Source of the DNA: Warburgia ugandensis
Taxonomy: Eukaryota > Streptophyta > Magnoliopsida > Canellales > Canellaceae
Length of the DNA stretch: 64,000 bases
Direction of reading: 5' to 3'
Assembly (NCBI GenBank): GCA_035236585.1
Contig: CP141132.1
Span: 57,509,880 to 57,573,879, forward strand
The notes beneath the pieces were generated by a model that saw only the letters and a program-made list of their open reading frames with translations, made no database searches and was not told the origin of the DNA. The position numbers were made by a program, and so were the translations under genes. This document shows, piece after piece, positions 14,205 through 26,980 of this stretch (the first letter of the stretch is position 1; each line of letters opens with the position of its first letter).

Positions 14205-16232
14205 CTTTATAGGAATACTACTTTTCACCTTAAGAACTTGTTGTATCTGATAGATTTCTCAACTTTGCATGCATCATCGACATAAAATTCTTAGGGTGGA
14301 ACTATTTCTCAACTATTATTTCCACTACGAATACTTTTCTTTTTAATCGATTCTAATGATCATTTATAACATTTTATTTTCTCCACATTTCAAACATTAA
14401 TGATTTCAATTCTCAAAATTTATTCTACTTATTAATTCAATCTTCTTTGACTCAGATATAAGATCTCTAAAATTGGATCCCACTATTTTCTTTCACTGCC
14501 TTCTATCTCTCCTTCTAAACTGTCATTTAAGACTTCATAAGAGCACATTACGCTTTTAATCTTAAAGAAAATGACCAAATTAAGTCATATGATCTTCACT
14601 ATTGTCTTTATACATTCACGTTCTCATCAGTAAGTTATATGTAACAAATGATTTATTCTTGATGACATTTGCCAAAAGTTGTTATTGTAGTTCATTTATG
14701 ATTTAAAATCAACTCGCTTAATAGAATTCAACTTAACTCCTCGTAGTCATTAAACATCTTATTTTCTATCATATGTCAACCCTTTATAATGCCTTTCATT
14801 ATGTCAATCTCATTAGACACTCCTTCCTTTTAGTCAACCACTTGTTCAGTTCATGAAATGCCATCAATATTGTATCCTTGCTTACACACCAAGGTCGATA
14901 GTACTTTATAACTATACAACATTTATACATGTCATTTTTCATTTATTTACTTTCTAGCCTATCTAATCTCTTAATTAGATTCTTATTTACCATTCACAAT
15001 CAAATCATCTGTAATTTAGGTGTGCCTCTAATACTATAATGAAAATGTCTAGGAGGTTTGAGTCCTTTCTCATTGCGCATGTGCTAAGAGTATTTTTTTA
15101 CACTAGTTTAGGATTATTTATACATGGTGTAATAAAAATGTATGATTGATTACCATAGAAAATCCAAGGAAATTTGACAATTCTATCTTAAACAATAGAT
15201 GTGCTTCCACATGATGGTTTTATGACTCTCTTACAATAGTACACTCAAGTCATTAATCAATTCTTTTGTGTTTCTACTTCATATTACTCTATGAAACCAC
15301 CTGCACATATCTAATTCCATTGACTAAGTATAGTAATACATCATAAATTAGAACCTTCCATCATAACAATGTCAGATTCTTCTACCTTCCTACAAGATCC
15401 TCAAAATAATTTTTAAGGAATTCTTTATCCTTGTTCATAATGTATACAACATCAGTATTGTATTTCTCTATATAAAATACTTACTTATCATATACTATTT
15501 CTGCATTGTACTCTTCTACCCCAATGACTTATTCATAATTGTATATAAATTCATGGTCAAAGATTAAATCATCTCTATAAAAAAGCATTTCTTTATAACA
15601 GCATGCAAATCCTCTTTATCTCAGTATCTCTATCAATCTTTCATCATGTCATAAACTTATTAATAAGAGATAACTACTATTTGACCAAACTCATTCTCAT
15701 AACCTTCTAAAATTTTAAAATGCCCATTCACTGAGACCAATTTTCGATCTTGTCTCATAATTAATCCCTGTACTCTCCAAGGTTTTACACATACTATTCT
15801 CACTTTAGAGCTTGTACTCATGATAAGTTATCTCCGTTAATAAATCATCTATCAACAATAACATATTCTTAGTTACAAGCATTAACTTGTATGCACCATA
15901 CTCTTATTTCTTACCTTAAGAGCCCTTCCATTCTCATAAGAATTTAATCATCTTTTATTTAGTCAATTTTCTTTTTTCCCTAACTATTCATGACTTCCAA
16001 CTGAGTCATTTTCCATTAATGATATGAATCTAATTTAGATATGATTTTCACTCTATCTTTACAAAATCTAGCTCCATTTCAACTCCTCTAAGTGGTATTT
16101 ATTCAAATTTCAAAAATTCCTAAATGATTTAATCATTTAGCTCATACCATCTCTAACTCTCACCTTGGACTATCATCTCAACTAGGACTTTTGGGATTGG
16201 CTGTGAGTGGATGAACCTACTCTGATACTAAT
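14205..16232 (-). mobile_element. Internal remnant of the nested gypsy element
   Basis: AT-rich sequence between the two LTR copies, with the primer-binding-site-like motif at its right end. Heavily decayed; no gag or pol domain can be read. Confidence 0.55.
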
Positions 16233-17517
16233 TGTGATGACCTCGATTTTTCAAATACTTTTTCACAAATCCTTTAGAAAGGTGGGCACCAATTTTTGAA
16301 AAATAGTTTCAAAAACAAAAACAACGAAAAATGCTTTCAATGAATTTCATTTAAAAATCCTGAGCGTCAACCGTCAATCTCATTACTTAATTATTTATGA
16401 TTTAGTTTGATATTTAAATTTTGAAAACCTAAATAATTTTTTATTTTTATTTTTTTAAGTAAACCTTTTGAAAAACAAGTTTTCTCTTTCAAGGCCCATC
16501 CAGTTGACAGCCACAATCCCTACATGATTACTAATAAAGTCCAAATATTACAGATGTACATATACAGTCCAAGTAGAATTAAAACATACCCTCAGACGAC
16601 GATGTTTAGATCAGCTACTCATTTGACTCCTCATCAGTCCAGTCTGTCTCTCAATATCTGAGGCATTGTAACAATATCGCAATGCTTTAGCAAGTTATAC
16701 TTGGTAGGGAAATAAGATGCTTATGGAAACCGAAATAAAATATTTGCTTTCACAATGTAATAATTATTTCAATGCACCAAACATTTTGTGTCAATAATCA
16801 ATTATCTGCATAATTAAATTTAAGATTATCTAGAACTTTAGAATATCAAATTTCAAAGCATTTCATGTAAATGTTACAAATAGATTCAGCTAAAAAAAAT
16901 CATGTTCACATCATAATCAAGATCTCAAGTAAACTTTATGAATAGATGTAAACATAATAAATTGATCTAGCAATGCAAGGTCATGCACAAATCATGGTCC
17001 AAATCACAAATGAAGATACTGAATAATCAAACTAGTTAAATGATGTTAAACTTGTGAAGTTAGTGAATGTAGTCATCAATGGTCGCACCCCGAGTTATAC
17101 GGGGCCCATAATCATCCAATCAACACTGGGTATACATAATGGTTATGAGCTCATACCATTCATATCATCATGCCACATAGTCATGGCACTATGACTCAGT
17201 CGTGAGCGCAATACCCAGACCTTCAAAGAAAATCAAGTACACATGTTGTCACTCAGTTGTGGTCGTCGTATTGTGTGAAAAATACAAAGGACTGCTATGT
17301 TGCAGTGATAACCAACTGCCGAGTCTATCGACTACCACTCTCTGTCAACACCAAAAAGGAGATTAGGTGTCTGTTCGTCATGGGTGAGGATCATAACTAT
17401 AGTGTGGACTACCCATGATACCACTCCCCACAGTGTAAGCCCTTCTATGAGGCATGTGTCTATCATCTCACAAAGTCATAGGGCTGCTAGCCATCCCTAC
17501 ATCCCTTTTAGCATAGC

Positions 17518-19408
17518 TGTTTGCTATTGTCTAGAAGTGCATGGGCTATTGTAGTATAGCTATGCAAATACGGGTCGATCCCACAGGGATTTGCTTTAGA
17601 ATTTTATAGTTTTTTAATAAATTCAATTATTTAAAATTCAATCAAATGACCAAAAATTAACAGAAAATAATTTTGAACTTCAGATTTAGCTTGCCAATGA
17701 AATTTTAGAAGTTTAATTCCAGGAAAAGCAGAAAAAGAAACAATAAAATCCCAATTAAAACTAAAACTAGAAGAAATTAAGAAAATCTAATGCCCTAACT
17801 TAAGTACTATCCAATTTCTTCACGTCAGGTTTCCAAAACTTTGATCAGCCTATATCACTATGTTCAACATGCCATGGATTAAGCATCTGACGAAGGAATT
17901 TGTTAGATTCTTCAAATATTTAGAGATCTAATCAAATTAATGAAATTAATATTCAACGGCTTAGATCTATTCTCCGAATCCAAAATAAAGATCAGGAATA
18001 GTAATTCTACTACAAACTATCCTAAAAATATTCCAAAAAATTTAATTGAAATTCAGAATTAAAATAAACAAGAAATTAAAGATCTTCCATCGTTAACCCA
18101 GAATCGTTCATTGAATTAAACAGTAAAAGTATAACACAGAACGTGGATTACTTAGAATAGGAATAGCATAAACTCAGAATAAGGACATCAAATGTAATTT
18201 AAGTCATTCAGTTAGGGGAAAAATTGGAATTTTGCCCGAAACTTGTCGTAAAGAGGTTTTTCTAGTCGGAGAAGATGGAATTCCAGCTAGAATAGATAGC
18301 TGGAGACAGTGAACATCTTGAACAGATGGGCGTCGCCTTGTTCTGGGTTCTCGCCTGGCCGATGGAGAGAAAAAAAATGCCTTTTTGGGCGTCGTCTGAT
18401 TCTGGGTTCGCTTTAGGCTGGTGATGCTTGCAAGGTGGAGATGACGCTTGCTCTGGTGCTGGTTCGTATGGAGCAGAGGAGAAGGGGGAAATGGAGAACA
18501 GGGGAGAGGGAGATGACGCCTGGGGTAGATACTGGTACTGGAAGAGGTGATCTGGGCGTAGGAAAATGACGCCTGCTGAACATGCTAGAGGCAGAAACTA
18601 TCAAGGCCTTATCTCTGACCAGTGAAAAAGACAGGCGTCAGGTGAAGGGATGAAGTGACGAAGATGATGGGACGTTTGGGCGTGTGACCAGTGGATGCTG
18701 GTTGTGATTGAGGGTGGACTGGGAAGATGTTAGAGAGAGTGCACAAGAGGGGGAAAGATAGAAAGCTAGAAGGTGGGTGCGGTGGAAGAAGAGGGCTGGG
18801 TGTGATGGAGGTTGAATGGGAACAAACGTAAAATGTAAAGAGAGAATTTCATGATGAAAGCAAGAGGGAAAAAATGGAAGACTTAGAATGGCAAGCACCA
18901 AAGGAAAGTAAAACTACTCCAAAAAAAAAAAACTCTCCCCTCTTTCATACGGCTCCCCTCTTTATAGCCTTTGCACTTCCTTGTTTTTCTCCACCTCCTT
19001 CCTTGAAGATTAAGTTTCCTATTAGAAAACTCCTTTCTCCCCATTTAGGACTCTTCTTCCTTAGAAACTCTCTTCCATTAGGAAACATCCTCCATTAGGA
19101 AACTTTCTTGCTCTTTACTAATCTGCACCTGATCCTTGAGGAATAATCTGTAACATTGATCCATAGCCATCCATGCCTCTTGTAGTTGATCTGCAAAATA
19201 AAACACTAAATTAGAATAATCTAACCCGCACATTAATCATCTAATAAACTCTAATGATCATCTAACCATTGATTTTGAGAAATTAAGGTTTGGATGGTCA
19301 ATTTGAGTTAAACTTAAAAATCAAGCTAAATTTTGCAAATTTGAACGGTTAGATAATCTAATTGAATGCTAAAGTAGGGGTCTTTTAGCCAAAATTAAAC
19401 ACTTAACA
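17518..19408. mobile_element. Solo LTR, 1891 bp, with perfect ATAGC target duplication
   Basis: TGTTTGCTATTG at the left and CACTTAACA at the right, flanked by ATAGC at 17513-17517 and 19409-19413. The homologous LTR copy at 12163-12190 has the unoccupied site (aacatagcgtccc), which confirms the boundaries. Near its start is gggtcgatcccacagggat, a phrase common in plant LTRs, probably of a Ty3/gypsy family, though the lineage is not certain. GC-richer than its surroundings; no coding region. It is younger than the LTR it sits in. Confidence 0.85.
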
Positions 19409-21688
19409 ATAGCGTCCCCCATGAATACACTTGTCAAAAACAAAACCCTTAGGCCTCCATGCCTAGATATCATAAAACCATCAGGCTATATACTTGTCTC
19501 ATATAAAATAAGGAAATAACATATCATATGCATAGATAGTATCTTGTACCAAAAACAAGCCCACCTGGTTGTCAAATCAAACCATGTGAATATAAAACAT
19601 GCAACGCATTCTTAAATCATGCACTTTAAATAAATGACATGCATTTTCAATTCTCAAAACCATAATATGATAAATTTTCATATATATTACTATAGCCTCT
19701 TTCTTTTATAATTTATGTCATAAATATTGTATGTATAATATAGCTTAATAATTGCCTTTTATAAATAATTTATGCAACTCAAATATCATGCAATTTTCAA
19801 AATCACATCATAATCATATCAAAAGATAATGCAATTTGTAAAAATTAGCATCTTAAGTTTCACTTACTTCGAATACAGCTATCCAAATTGTTGAAACATC
19901 TAATAGTCCCAATATCATATCAATCGGCGAATCTGTCAAGTCATATGTACATTTCAGGTTAATCACTTAGTTAGAATTTCTCATTTATTACTCATCTAGT
20001 CTTTGATCATCATTAAATATGATGATCTTGCCCTTACTAACCTCTGATCCTAGGTATATCTCTTTATTATGTAATATTTTCAAATCTTGACTGTTGATTG
20101 AAGATCAACGGTTCAGATTATCTAACCGTTCTCAATTTCTATAGATCTTAGCCTGACATACAGTCTCTTTCATATTTCAATATTTGATCTATTGATCCAA
20201 CGTTTAGATCAAATTCTAATTGACCAAATCAATATTCTCCAATCATCCTAATGTTCAATTTCCTAAGCAAGGCAATCAGAATAATCCCATCATTAGATTA
20301 GTTCAGTTATCCATTTTGAGATTTGGTCTAACTTGATCATATTTATTTTCTAGGTTTCTTATAGTTCAATTGCCTCTCACTAGCTCCTATTCATATTTGA
20401 AGATCAAATCCTGCTTTGATTGGTCTAAGCTATGTTTCTTATCTCATCCTACAGTTCAAATTTATATATCTTAGTTTACCAAGATAATCTAACCATGTTA
20501 AATAATTAATTTAGTCATTTATTAATGCTTAGATACTTATGATCGCAAATATAGGCTGTACAAGGTCTAATCTTACTCAACCTCGCATAGGCCAATCTAA
20601 GTAATATCAGGCTGCTTGTGTCATTAGATCATCAACTGATCATTGCAAAGTTGCTTAATCTACTCTATCTGTAATGATGTGGCCAAAGAATATGTTAGTA
20701 ATTTTGATGATATAATCTTATCAAATTAGTTTAACAATGTGGATAATTGAAGTGGATCAAATTGTATACTTGTACCCTTGATTGATCTCTGCAATCGATC
20801 AAGATTGCCTCAACAACGCTCTAGATTGAAGATCTCTACAACGGATCTCAATCTGTGTATCCCAAGAATCATGATAAATGGTTCAAATCATTGTGGATGG
20901 TCAGATTGATCACAAATCAAATGATTTGATGTCCGATCAAGGATTTGATCATGATTGATGGTTGGATCTTCCCCGTTCATCAAATGGGAAGATGAATATA
21001 TGGGAAGATGAATATTGTTTCTCGCATTGCAAGGATGTCAAGGTTATCTCCTTCCTAAATTAGTCAAAATAAAAGGTCAAAACTTAAGGAGGTAGTGAGG
21101 TCCATTATGTCAACTCATCTTCCCAAAATGAGTTGGGAGCAAGTTGAATCGGCCAGCCCTAACTTGCCAAAGGAAAGGGAAATAGGGGTGATGGTGGCCT
21201 GTGACTGCTGGGTTATTCATTGCTTGTACTCAATAGAGAAGAGAAAACGGAGGGGGTAAAGGGGGTTTGGATGCGTTGGAAAACTGGGTGATTCAGACCG
21301 TGCCAAAGGAAGAAGATAGGGAGGAGAAAAGAGAGGCAAACGATGAGTGGTTCTCGACGGTGGTTAGTCGTCCCTGACACAGTTGCTACATGGAATTGGA
21401 ACCGTGAATGGGGAAATGGGGAAAACCCCTATGCTCATTGCCGAGGAAAGCAGGGAAACAACAGCAGATTCGGCGGCGGTGGCTACTCGGTCGTCGTCTA
21501 TAACCCTCCTGTGAAGGAGGCAGGGGAACGGTGGGATGTGCATGGTGCATCACCAAAGGAGGAGGAACAGGGGGAGGGCGACATTCCTGCGTGGCCGGCC
21601 TATGCGCATCGCGTGTCAGGGCCGCTGCGGTGGAGGGAAAGCCAGCTAGGTATAAGAGGAAAAAGGGATTTGGCGTGGTCGTCGACAG

Positions 21689-21690
<2 letters not shown>

Positions 21691-21727
<37 letters not shown>
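21691..21727. repeat. (GA)n microsatellite in LTR
   Basis: A 37-bp GA run within the right LTR copy, family-related to the run at 2255-2314. Confidence 0.95.
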
Positions 21728-21729
<2 letters not shown>

Positions 21730-22809
21730 TCCAGCTTTGGCCATTGTGTGTGGGTTCTCTGTGCTGCATCAGAGAGGAGGAGAGGCGGTGGCTTCCCAGT
21801 GGATGCGCTGGTGGCAGTGCTGGGCAGGTGGCAGGGCCTCGACACGTCCGTTGACGTGTCCAGCCGTGTCCAGCCCGGCTTTTGGTGCAGCCTTGTTGGC
21901 CGGTGCATTGATTGGGAGGAGCCCAAGAGGGGGAGAGGGTGGGCATGAAAGTCAGGAAATCAGCTTTAAATGCTAATCTCTAATTAATTTTTTTTTATCA
22001 TTATTGCCATAAATGTAGATAATTATTACCCTTAATTTCGTGTAATTTTAGCTTTACATTTATGACTGACATGACTATTAATAATTGCATCATATGGGTC
22101 CCACTTGCATATAATTTCATTACTTTAATCACTAATTAATTTAAACTAAATACTTTAATTAAAATAATTATGAGTTTTTGTTTGAACTTTGATTTCTTCG
22201 TAATTAGTGTTATTGGACTCGTTTCGCTAGTAAATTACTAATATAGATATTTCAACGATCAATTTTATGTCTTTCTTTAATTATCCTTAAAAGTTTAAAA
22301 TCTTGATTAATAAATTTTGCATTTCTCCTTTACAATTTATTTCAATTGTATAAAATGAATTGAAAATTTAGGGGTGTTACACGTAACATACGAGTGTATA
22401 GTACACTCTTGGGACCACGTGTTAGGATACCCCTTAGTTTTTACATACAATTATGATCCTTGATGCTTTATATTATTGCATGTCATACTGATTATTTCAA
22501 TGTGCTTTTCATGATTGTTACTTATTCATATTATTGGAAACTACATTAGACTATTTACACGCGAAAGTTGTTATTACATGCTTGAGACTTAGTTAAGTAA
22601 TTCAACATCACATGCATTTATTTTTTAATTAATATTAAATGTCTATGAACCTACATAAGTGATAGCTTGCTGAGACAATGCTATGTTTGCAATGCCTCAG
22701 ATATAGAGAAAGACAGTCATAACGGCAAGCAAATCAAGGGTGAGTAGAGTGGTGACCTCCAGCACATCACAATGGAGGTTTCATTGATGTACGTGGTTGT
22801 CAAAGTACT

Positions 22810-25659
22810 TGTAATATTCTTAATTTTCAGTATAAAATAAGAAATTACTAAATAAATCAAATTAAAAATTTAAAGATGAAAATTTTTCCTAAAAACTTAA
22901 GAATTTGAAAGTGCTCGTCAATACGATTCCAACGCCACTAAGAACGCGAAAAACGGAGTTCAAACGAGGGAGTTAGGAGCCGTTGAAGTTGTGAGGGCAT
23001 TTTGGTCATTTGACATAGACGTGTTACACAGGGGTCTAAATTGATAATGGCACCCTTGTCTTCTACACGTCTCTACCAGTTCTGGCGAAATCGCAGGAGA
23101 GACGTGGAAAGAGATGTGAGGAGAATAGTTTCTTTTCCCCTAAGACTCTAAACCCTATATCTACCATTCTCTAGGAACCAAAACGCTCCACCTTGGGCGT
23201 TCCTCTGAGTTTTTACTTAAAACCCTAGCCCTGCAAAGTTCACACTTTTTCGACGAGTGGAACCTGGGTAACACTAGCAGCCCTAGCCAGGCGCAAGGTA
23301 AGCCTTAAAACCCTATTTTTTGTATTTATTAAATAGGTAAAATAATTAGAAACGCATTTAAAAATTAAAAAAAATCGAATTTCCTAGGAACTCTGTGCAC
23401 GCTACTGTTGGAGGGTGATTTTGCGGATGAAACCACGTCTGTTTGAAAATTGCAATGTCCAACTAGTGCACAAGAGACTCAAGATCAAACCCTTTAAATT
23501 TGGGAGAGATCCAACGGTAGGTTTCTCCACAAAATGCAAAAACTAGTACATATGGATGTTTTTAGGAACGTGGGAAAAATCATTTAAAAAACATAGTTTT
23601 TGGCAAAATTAGTGCAAAAGGAGGGCATAAGTGGATTCTAGAGGAAATTCTGAGAAAAATGGAGCAAAAATCGTGCAAAATGGAGCTCTGTAGCTCCACC
23701 GGAGAAGATCGAAATCGAGTCGTCTTCTTTGGCGACGGTGACGTCGTCAGCGGTCAGGCACTGATGCCAGGACGCCCCGACAGAGACGCGCGATGAACGC
23801 ACATCTCTACACACGTGTGTAGCAGTCACGTGTGCGGGAGCTCCTGCGTGGGCTGTCACATTGGGTCAGGACGCACAGCTTCCTGGCGACCGTGACGCAC
23901 GTCAGCCCCATTTTGTGTATGTTTTTACTAAAATTTGATTTCTGAGAGCTATAGGAGTCCAAATCACTATCCGAAAGACCCGTTGTGACTGTATCGACGA
24001 TGTAGACTTAGTTTTAACTTAAAAACTTATAAATAACCACTTTTAATTTTTTTTTTTTTAAATAGTGATGTGACTTATACAAGTGCACTTGAACATACTA
24101 GTTAAAGGGAGTCATTAGCAAGCTAGTGGTCTCACATTGAGGTAGGTGACGACAACTAATACTTTGCCTTGATTTTTAAACCATGTTTAAACATAGCATC
24201 ATGTGTAATTGTGTTTTAAATTGTAATTATCATTTAGCGTGGATTTCATGCGACTTTGAGTATATTATGATTATTCCAAATTGAAATCTTTTATTGAATA
24301 AACTTATTTCAAATGATTTTATAAGCATGATGTTAATTAGTTATGCTTAAATAGAGACTTATTTCTTATTATATATAGGAAATGCATGGATTTACATGGA
24401 AATAAGAACATGAGCTTATTAGCTGGTCCTTTTATAGGTTAACTCCAAGATGAGAGGCATGTCTTAGGGATTGCGAGCTATGAGTGCTTTTGAGTTTTAG
24501 CATATACATATGATTTTCGTGTTTTATATTTAATGATGAGTGCTCTCGCCCGGTGGGGGTCATGCTAGGAGGGATAGGGTCGGCCACCCACCCTCCGAGA
24601 TTGTGATGTGATGATATTGTGATATGATAGACACCTACCCATAGATGGCATTCGGTAGGGGTTTGGTAACATGGATAGTCCACACTACCGGTCTGAGCCT
24701 TTCTATGAGGACAGACGCTAAGTCTCCTGTTATGGTGTCGACGGAGAGCGGCGGTGGTTGATACCCATGGAGGGTTGCCACTGCAGCATGATGACCTATA
24801 TTCTTATTATATGTGTATGTATGATGAGCATGGTTATGGATGGTATGCCTGGGTGTAACGACACTTAGAGGTTGGCTATGAGTACTCCTGATCAGTGATG
24901 TTAGTGTGATGTGGTGGGACCCATTACTTTAGGGTGCCCTTATTATTATTGTATGCTCATTTACATTGATTTATGTTATGTTTTGACTCTGTGAAATGCA
25001 TGTTTTAGCATATGGAATAAATTGACATTTATTTGGATATGACATTATGATACTGCTATTTTCATAAATTATAGACTTTTCATCAGTGTTGTTAATTATT
25101 TCTTTCATTTATTACATTAATTGTCTATGTACCTACACAAGCAATAGCTTGTTGAGGCATTGCTTTGTTTTACAATGCCTTATATCTTGAGCGCGATATC
25201 AGGAAAGGAAAAGCTGTTGAGAAACTGTGAGAGCTGCTGAAGATTTTTTTCTTATAGTTTTAGACAGTGATGTGAGTCATTAAAACATGATTATCATTTG
25301 GATTTAATTATGGACTGCATACTTTATGTTTTGGATTTGATTGAGATGTTTGGACATATGTTGGACATTTATGTGGGATGTTATGATGGATAGACCCTGG
25401 GCCATATTATTATTGTGTTTTGGACATTTATTTGATTTAAAATAAATGCGCCGATTTATTTGACATTGATTGATATGCGTATTATTTTATTTACATGTAT
25501 GCCGTTTTGAGAAAGGAAAAATAACACCCAAAATTTTTAAGAATTGTTTTAGTAAAATGATAATTAAAACTTTTCTCATGGGATCCTAAATGCTCTTAAT
25601 CAAAATGCCATTATTATTATTATAAAAAAAAAATTGTCTTAAAAATCCGGGGTGTTACA
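22810..25659 (+). mobile_element. Solo LTR of the outer family, 2850 bp
   Basis: Starts TGTAATATTC and ends CCGGGGTGTTACA, matching inverted ends TGTAA/TTACA. It interrupts the outer LTR: sequence before 22810 (signature atagcttgctgagacaatg at about 22661) and after 25659 (gatagaccctgggcca at about 25760) both have counterparts inside this LTR itself. The flanks GTACT and ATACC differ by two transitions, compatible with an aged 5-bp duplication. It contains an internal GC-rich stretch near 23690-23910. Confidence 0.75.
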
Positions 25660-26312
25660 ATACCGCTTTTGAGACTTGGTAAAAGGGTTGTATGTACACA
25701 TACTTATTAATTATCTTATGTGCCTCGGATTTTGTGGACACATTATTATTGTTGGATGTGATGGATAGACCCTGGGCCATGTCATTCTTAGTTTCATTTT
25801 ATTATCACATTATATATATTAAATAGAGTTTGAAATAGTCAATATGGTTTGTTTTATTATATGAGTCCCTTGATACTTGTTGTATACTCAAGACTATTTT
25901 GTGTTTTATGGGTCATATGTCCCTTGGGGTTTTGGTAGGAGTGTCATCTTTTAAAAGGTCATTTTTATTTAATTTTTAAAAGAAAATAAAATAAAATCAG
26001 GGATCTTGACTATTTCATTATGTTTGTATATATATATTTGTGTTTTAAAAACCTAGGAGTGTCATAGTATGGGATGGAATAGGATAAGGAATAAGCTCTG
26101 TGGCAATTTGCATACTCATTGTACGGTTGTTTGTGTGTGTGTATTCTTTTGGGAAATTATATATTAGTAAACTTCCATCTTGTCTTTAACCTGCCTACGG
26201 TTGAGGAAGACATATTTTTGGCCTTTCTTTGTTTCTTCACTCTTTACATTTGGTTACATTATGTTTCATGGGGAACAAGAATAGCAAAATAAAGATTAAG
26301 ACAATCATGAAA

Positions 26313-26492
26313 AGAAGGGCAGCCTTGGTGCATGAAGCTCCCGCCCATGTGGGGTCCGGGGAAGGGGCAGACCACAAGAGCCTATAGTAGGCATCCTTAC
26401 TTTGAATTTTGTAAGAGGCTGATTCTATGCCTTGAAACTGTGACCTCAAGGTCACATGACGACAACTTTTACTGTTGCGCCAAGGCTCCCCT
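26313..26492 (-). mobile_element. Au-type SINE, near full length
   Basis: Minus-strand copy of about 180 bp with the head ggagccttggcgcaac, box B and the GGGCTGCCC tail. It is flanked by TCATGAAA at 26305-26312 and 26493-26500. The right-hand duplication overlaps the end of the RRS1-like fragment, so the SINE landed exactly at that fragment's present 3' end. Confidence 0.9.
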
Positions 26493-26980
26493 TCATGAAA
26501 GCAAAGGCAAATTTAGTAAGAAACGTAAGTTTAAGCTTGCCTCGTCAACTTCAAGTATCTTGCGAGAGTTCTTCAACATTAGCTTGTTCAAGATCATCTC
26601 AATTTGCTGTTTCTCTTGATTACTCGTTCCTTTTCCTTCAACAACGAGGAGGAACTAAATATAGAGAAAAGATGAACTCGATCTATTATGCAACTTAACA
26701 TTATGAAGTAGGACATATATCCAAGTAGTTGTCATAATTAGCGCAATGCACAAGAGTTTCCAACCTTTCGATATTTTCTAGGAATTTTTGTAGGTTTCCT
26801 TCCTGGAAGCTTTTTGCCAAATTTTCCACTATTTGCTGTTGAAGATGCAGCCATCATCAGTACAATCTCTAACTGATCTTTACTTGCTTTCTTTGATGCA
26901 CTTTGGATTCTTGTTACGGACAATGCTATTGTAGCAAGTTGCACATGGCCATAAGAAAGCATTCGTTTCTTAATTATGTT
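26493..26980 (-). pseudogene. RRS1 (ribosome biogenesis regulator) 3' gene fragment
   Basis: The minus strand encodes two blocks matching the C-terminal half of plant RRS1, a nucleolar factor for 60S ribosome assembly. Block one (about 26980 to 26765) reads YGHVQLATIALSVT, then KKASKDQLE and SGKFGKKLPGRKP up to KIPRKYRK. Block two (26654 to 26493) reads FLLVVEGKGTSNQEKQQ and ILNKLMLKNSRKILEVDEA, then leaves the family pattern and stops at 26493. The two blocks are joined by 110 bp (26655-26764) that begins GT and ends AG, with the frame continuing across. It therefore looks like a retained intron rather than a retrocopy. The N-terminal half is absent, and a SINE sits directly at the 3' end. 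Probably a broken duplicate. Confidence 0.75.

Larger units (their letters stand above)
10898..22381 (-). mobile_element. Broken Ty3/gypsy-like LTR element, minus strand, nested in the outer LTR
   Basis: Two same-direction LTR copies, 10898-14204 (incomplete) and 16233-22381 (about 4.25 kb without its nested insert), bracket a 2-kb internal remnant (14205-16232). Immediately inside the right-hand LTR, at 16219-16230 on the minus strand, is tagtatcagagt, a near match to the usual initiator-Met primer-binding site (tggtatcagagc). This marks the 5' LTR as the right one. Flanks CCTGA (10893-10897) and CGTAA (22382-22386) would be a diverged duplication. No polymerase domain remains recognisable, so the element is far from whole. 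By eye the two LTR copies differ at roughly one base in eight to ten, so it is old. Confidence 0.72.
16233..22381 (-). repeat. Right (5') LTR copy of the nested gypsy element, carrying a solo LTR
   Basis: Begins tgtgatgacctcg and ends ggggtgttaca on the plus strand, giving the TG...CA ends typical of LTRs. It is interrupted by 17518-19408. A GA tract (21691-21727) lies in its purine-rich part. The ORFs of up to 200 codons around 21343-21948 are GC-rich LTR sequence with no protein similarity I recognise. Confidence 0.75.
8260..26066 (+). mobile_element. Outer solo LTR (Ty3/gypsy type) split by later insertions
   Basis: The LTR begins TGTAACACC at 8260 and ends GTGTCATA at 26066. A perfect 5-bp target duplication GTATG lies at 8255-8259 and 26067-26071. 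Its own sequence is 8260-10897, about 22382-22809 and about 25665-26066, roughly 3.4 kb in total. The three parts align in order with the complete related LTR at 22810-25659: ggtaggtgacgac, the gtcggccacccacc block, the atagcttgctgag block and the gatagaccctgggcca block. The interruptions are a whole minus-strand element and a second solo LTR. With no internal region of its own, it is a solo LTR. It is the oldest layer of the stack. Confidence 0.75.

Noticed and set aside
21343-21948. 201-codon plus-strand frame and overlapping frames on both strands
   Set aside because: It lies inside a gypsy LTR and crosses a GA microsatellite (RERERER). No domain, and all frames are open because the stretch is GC-rich.
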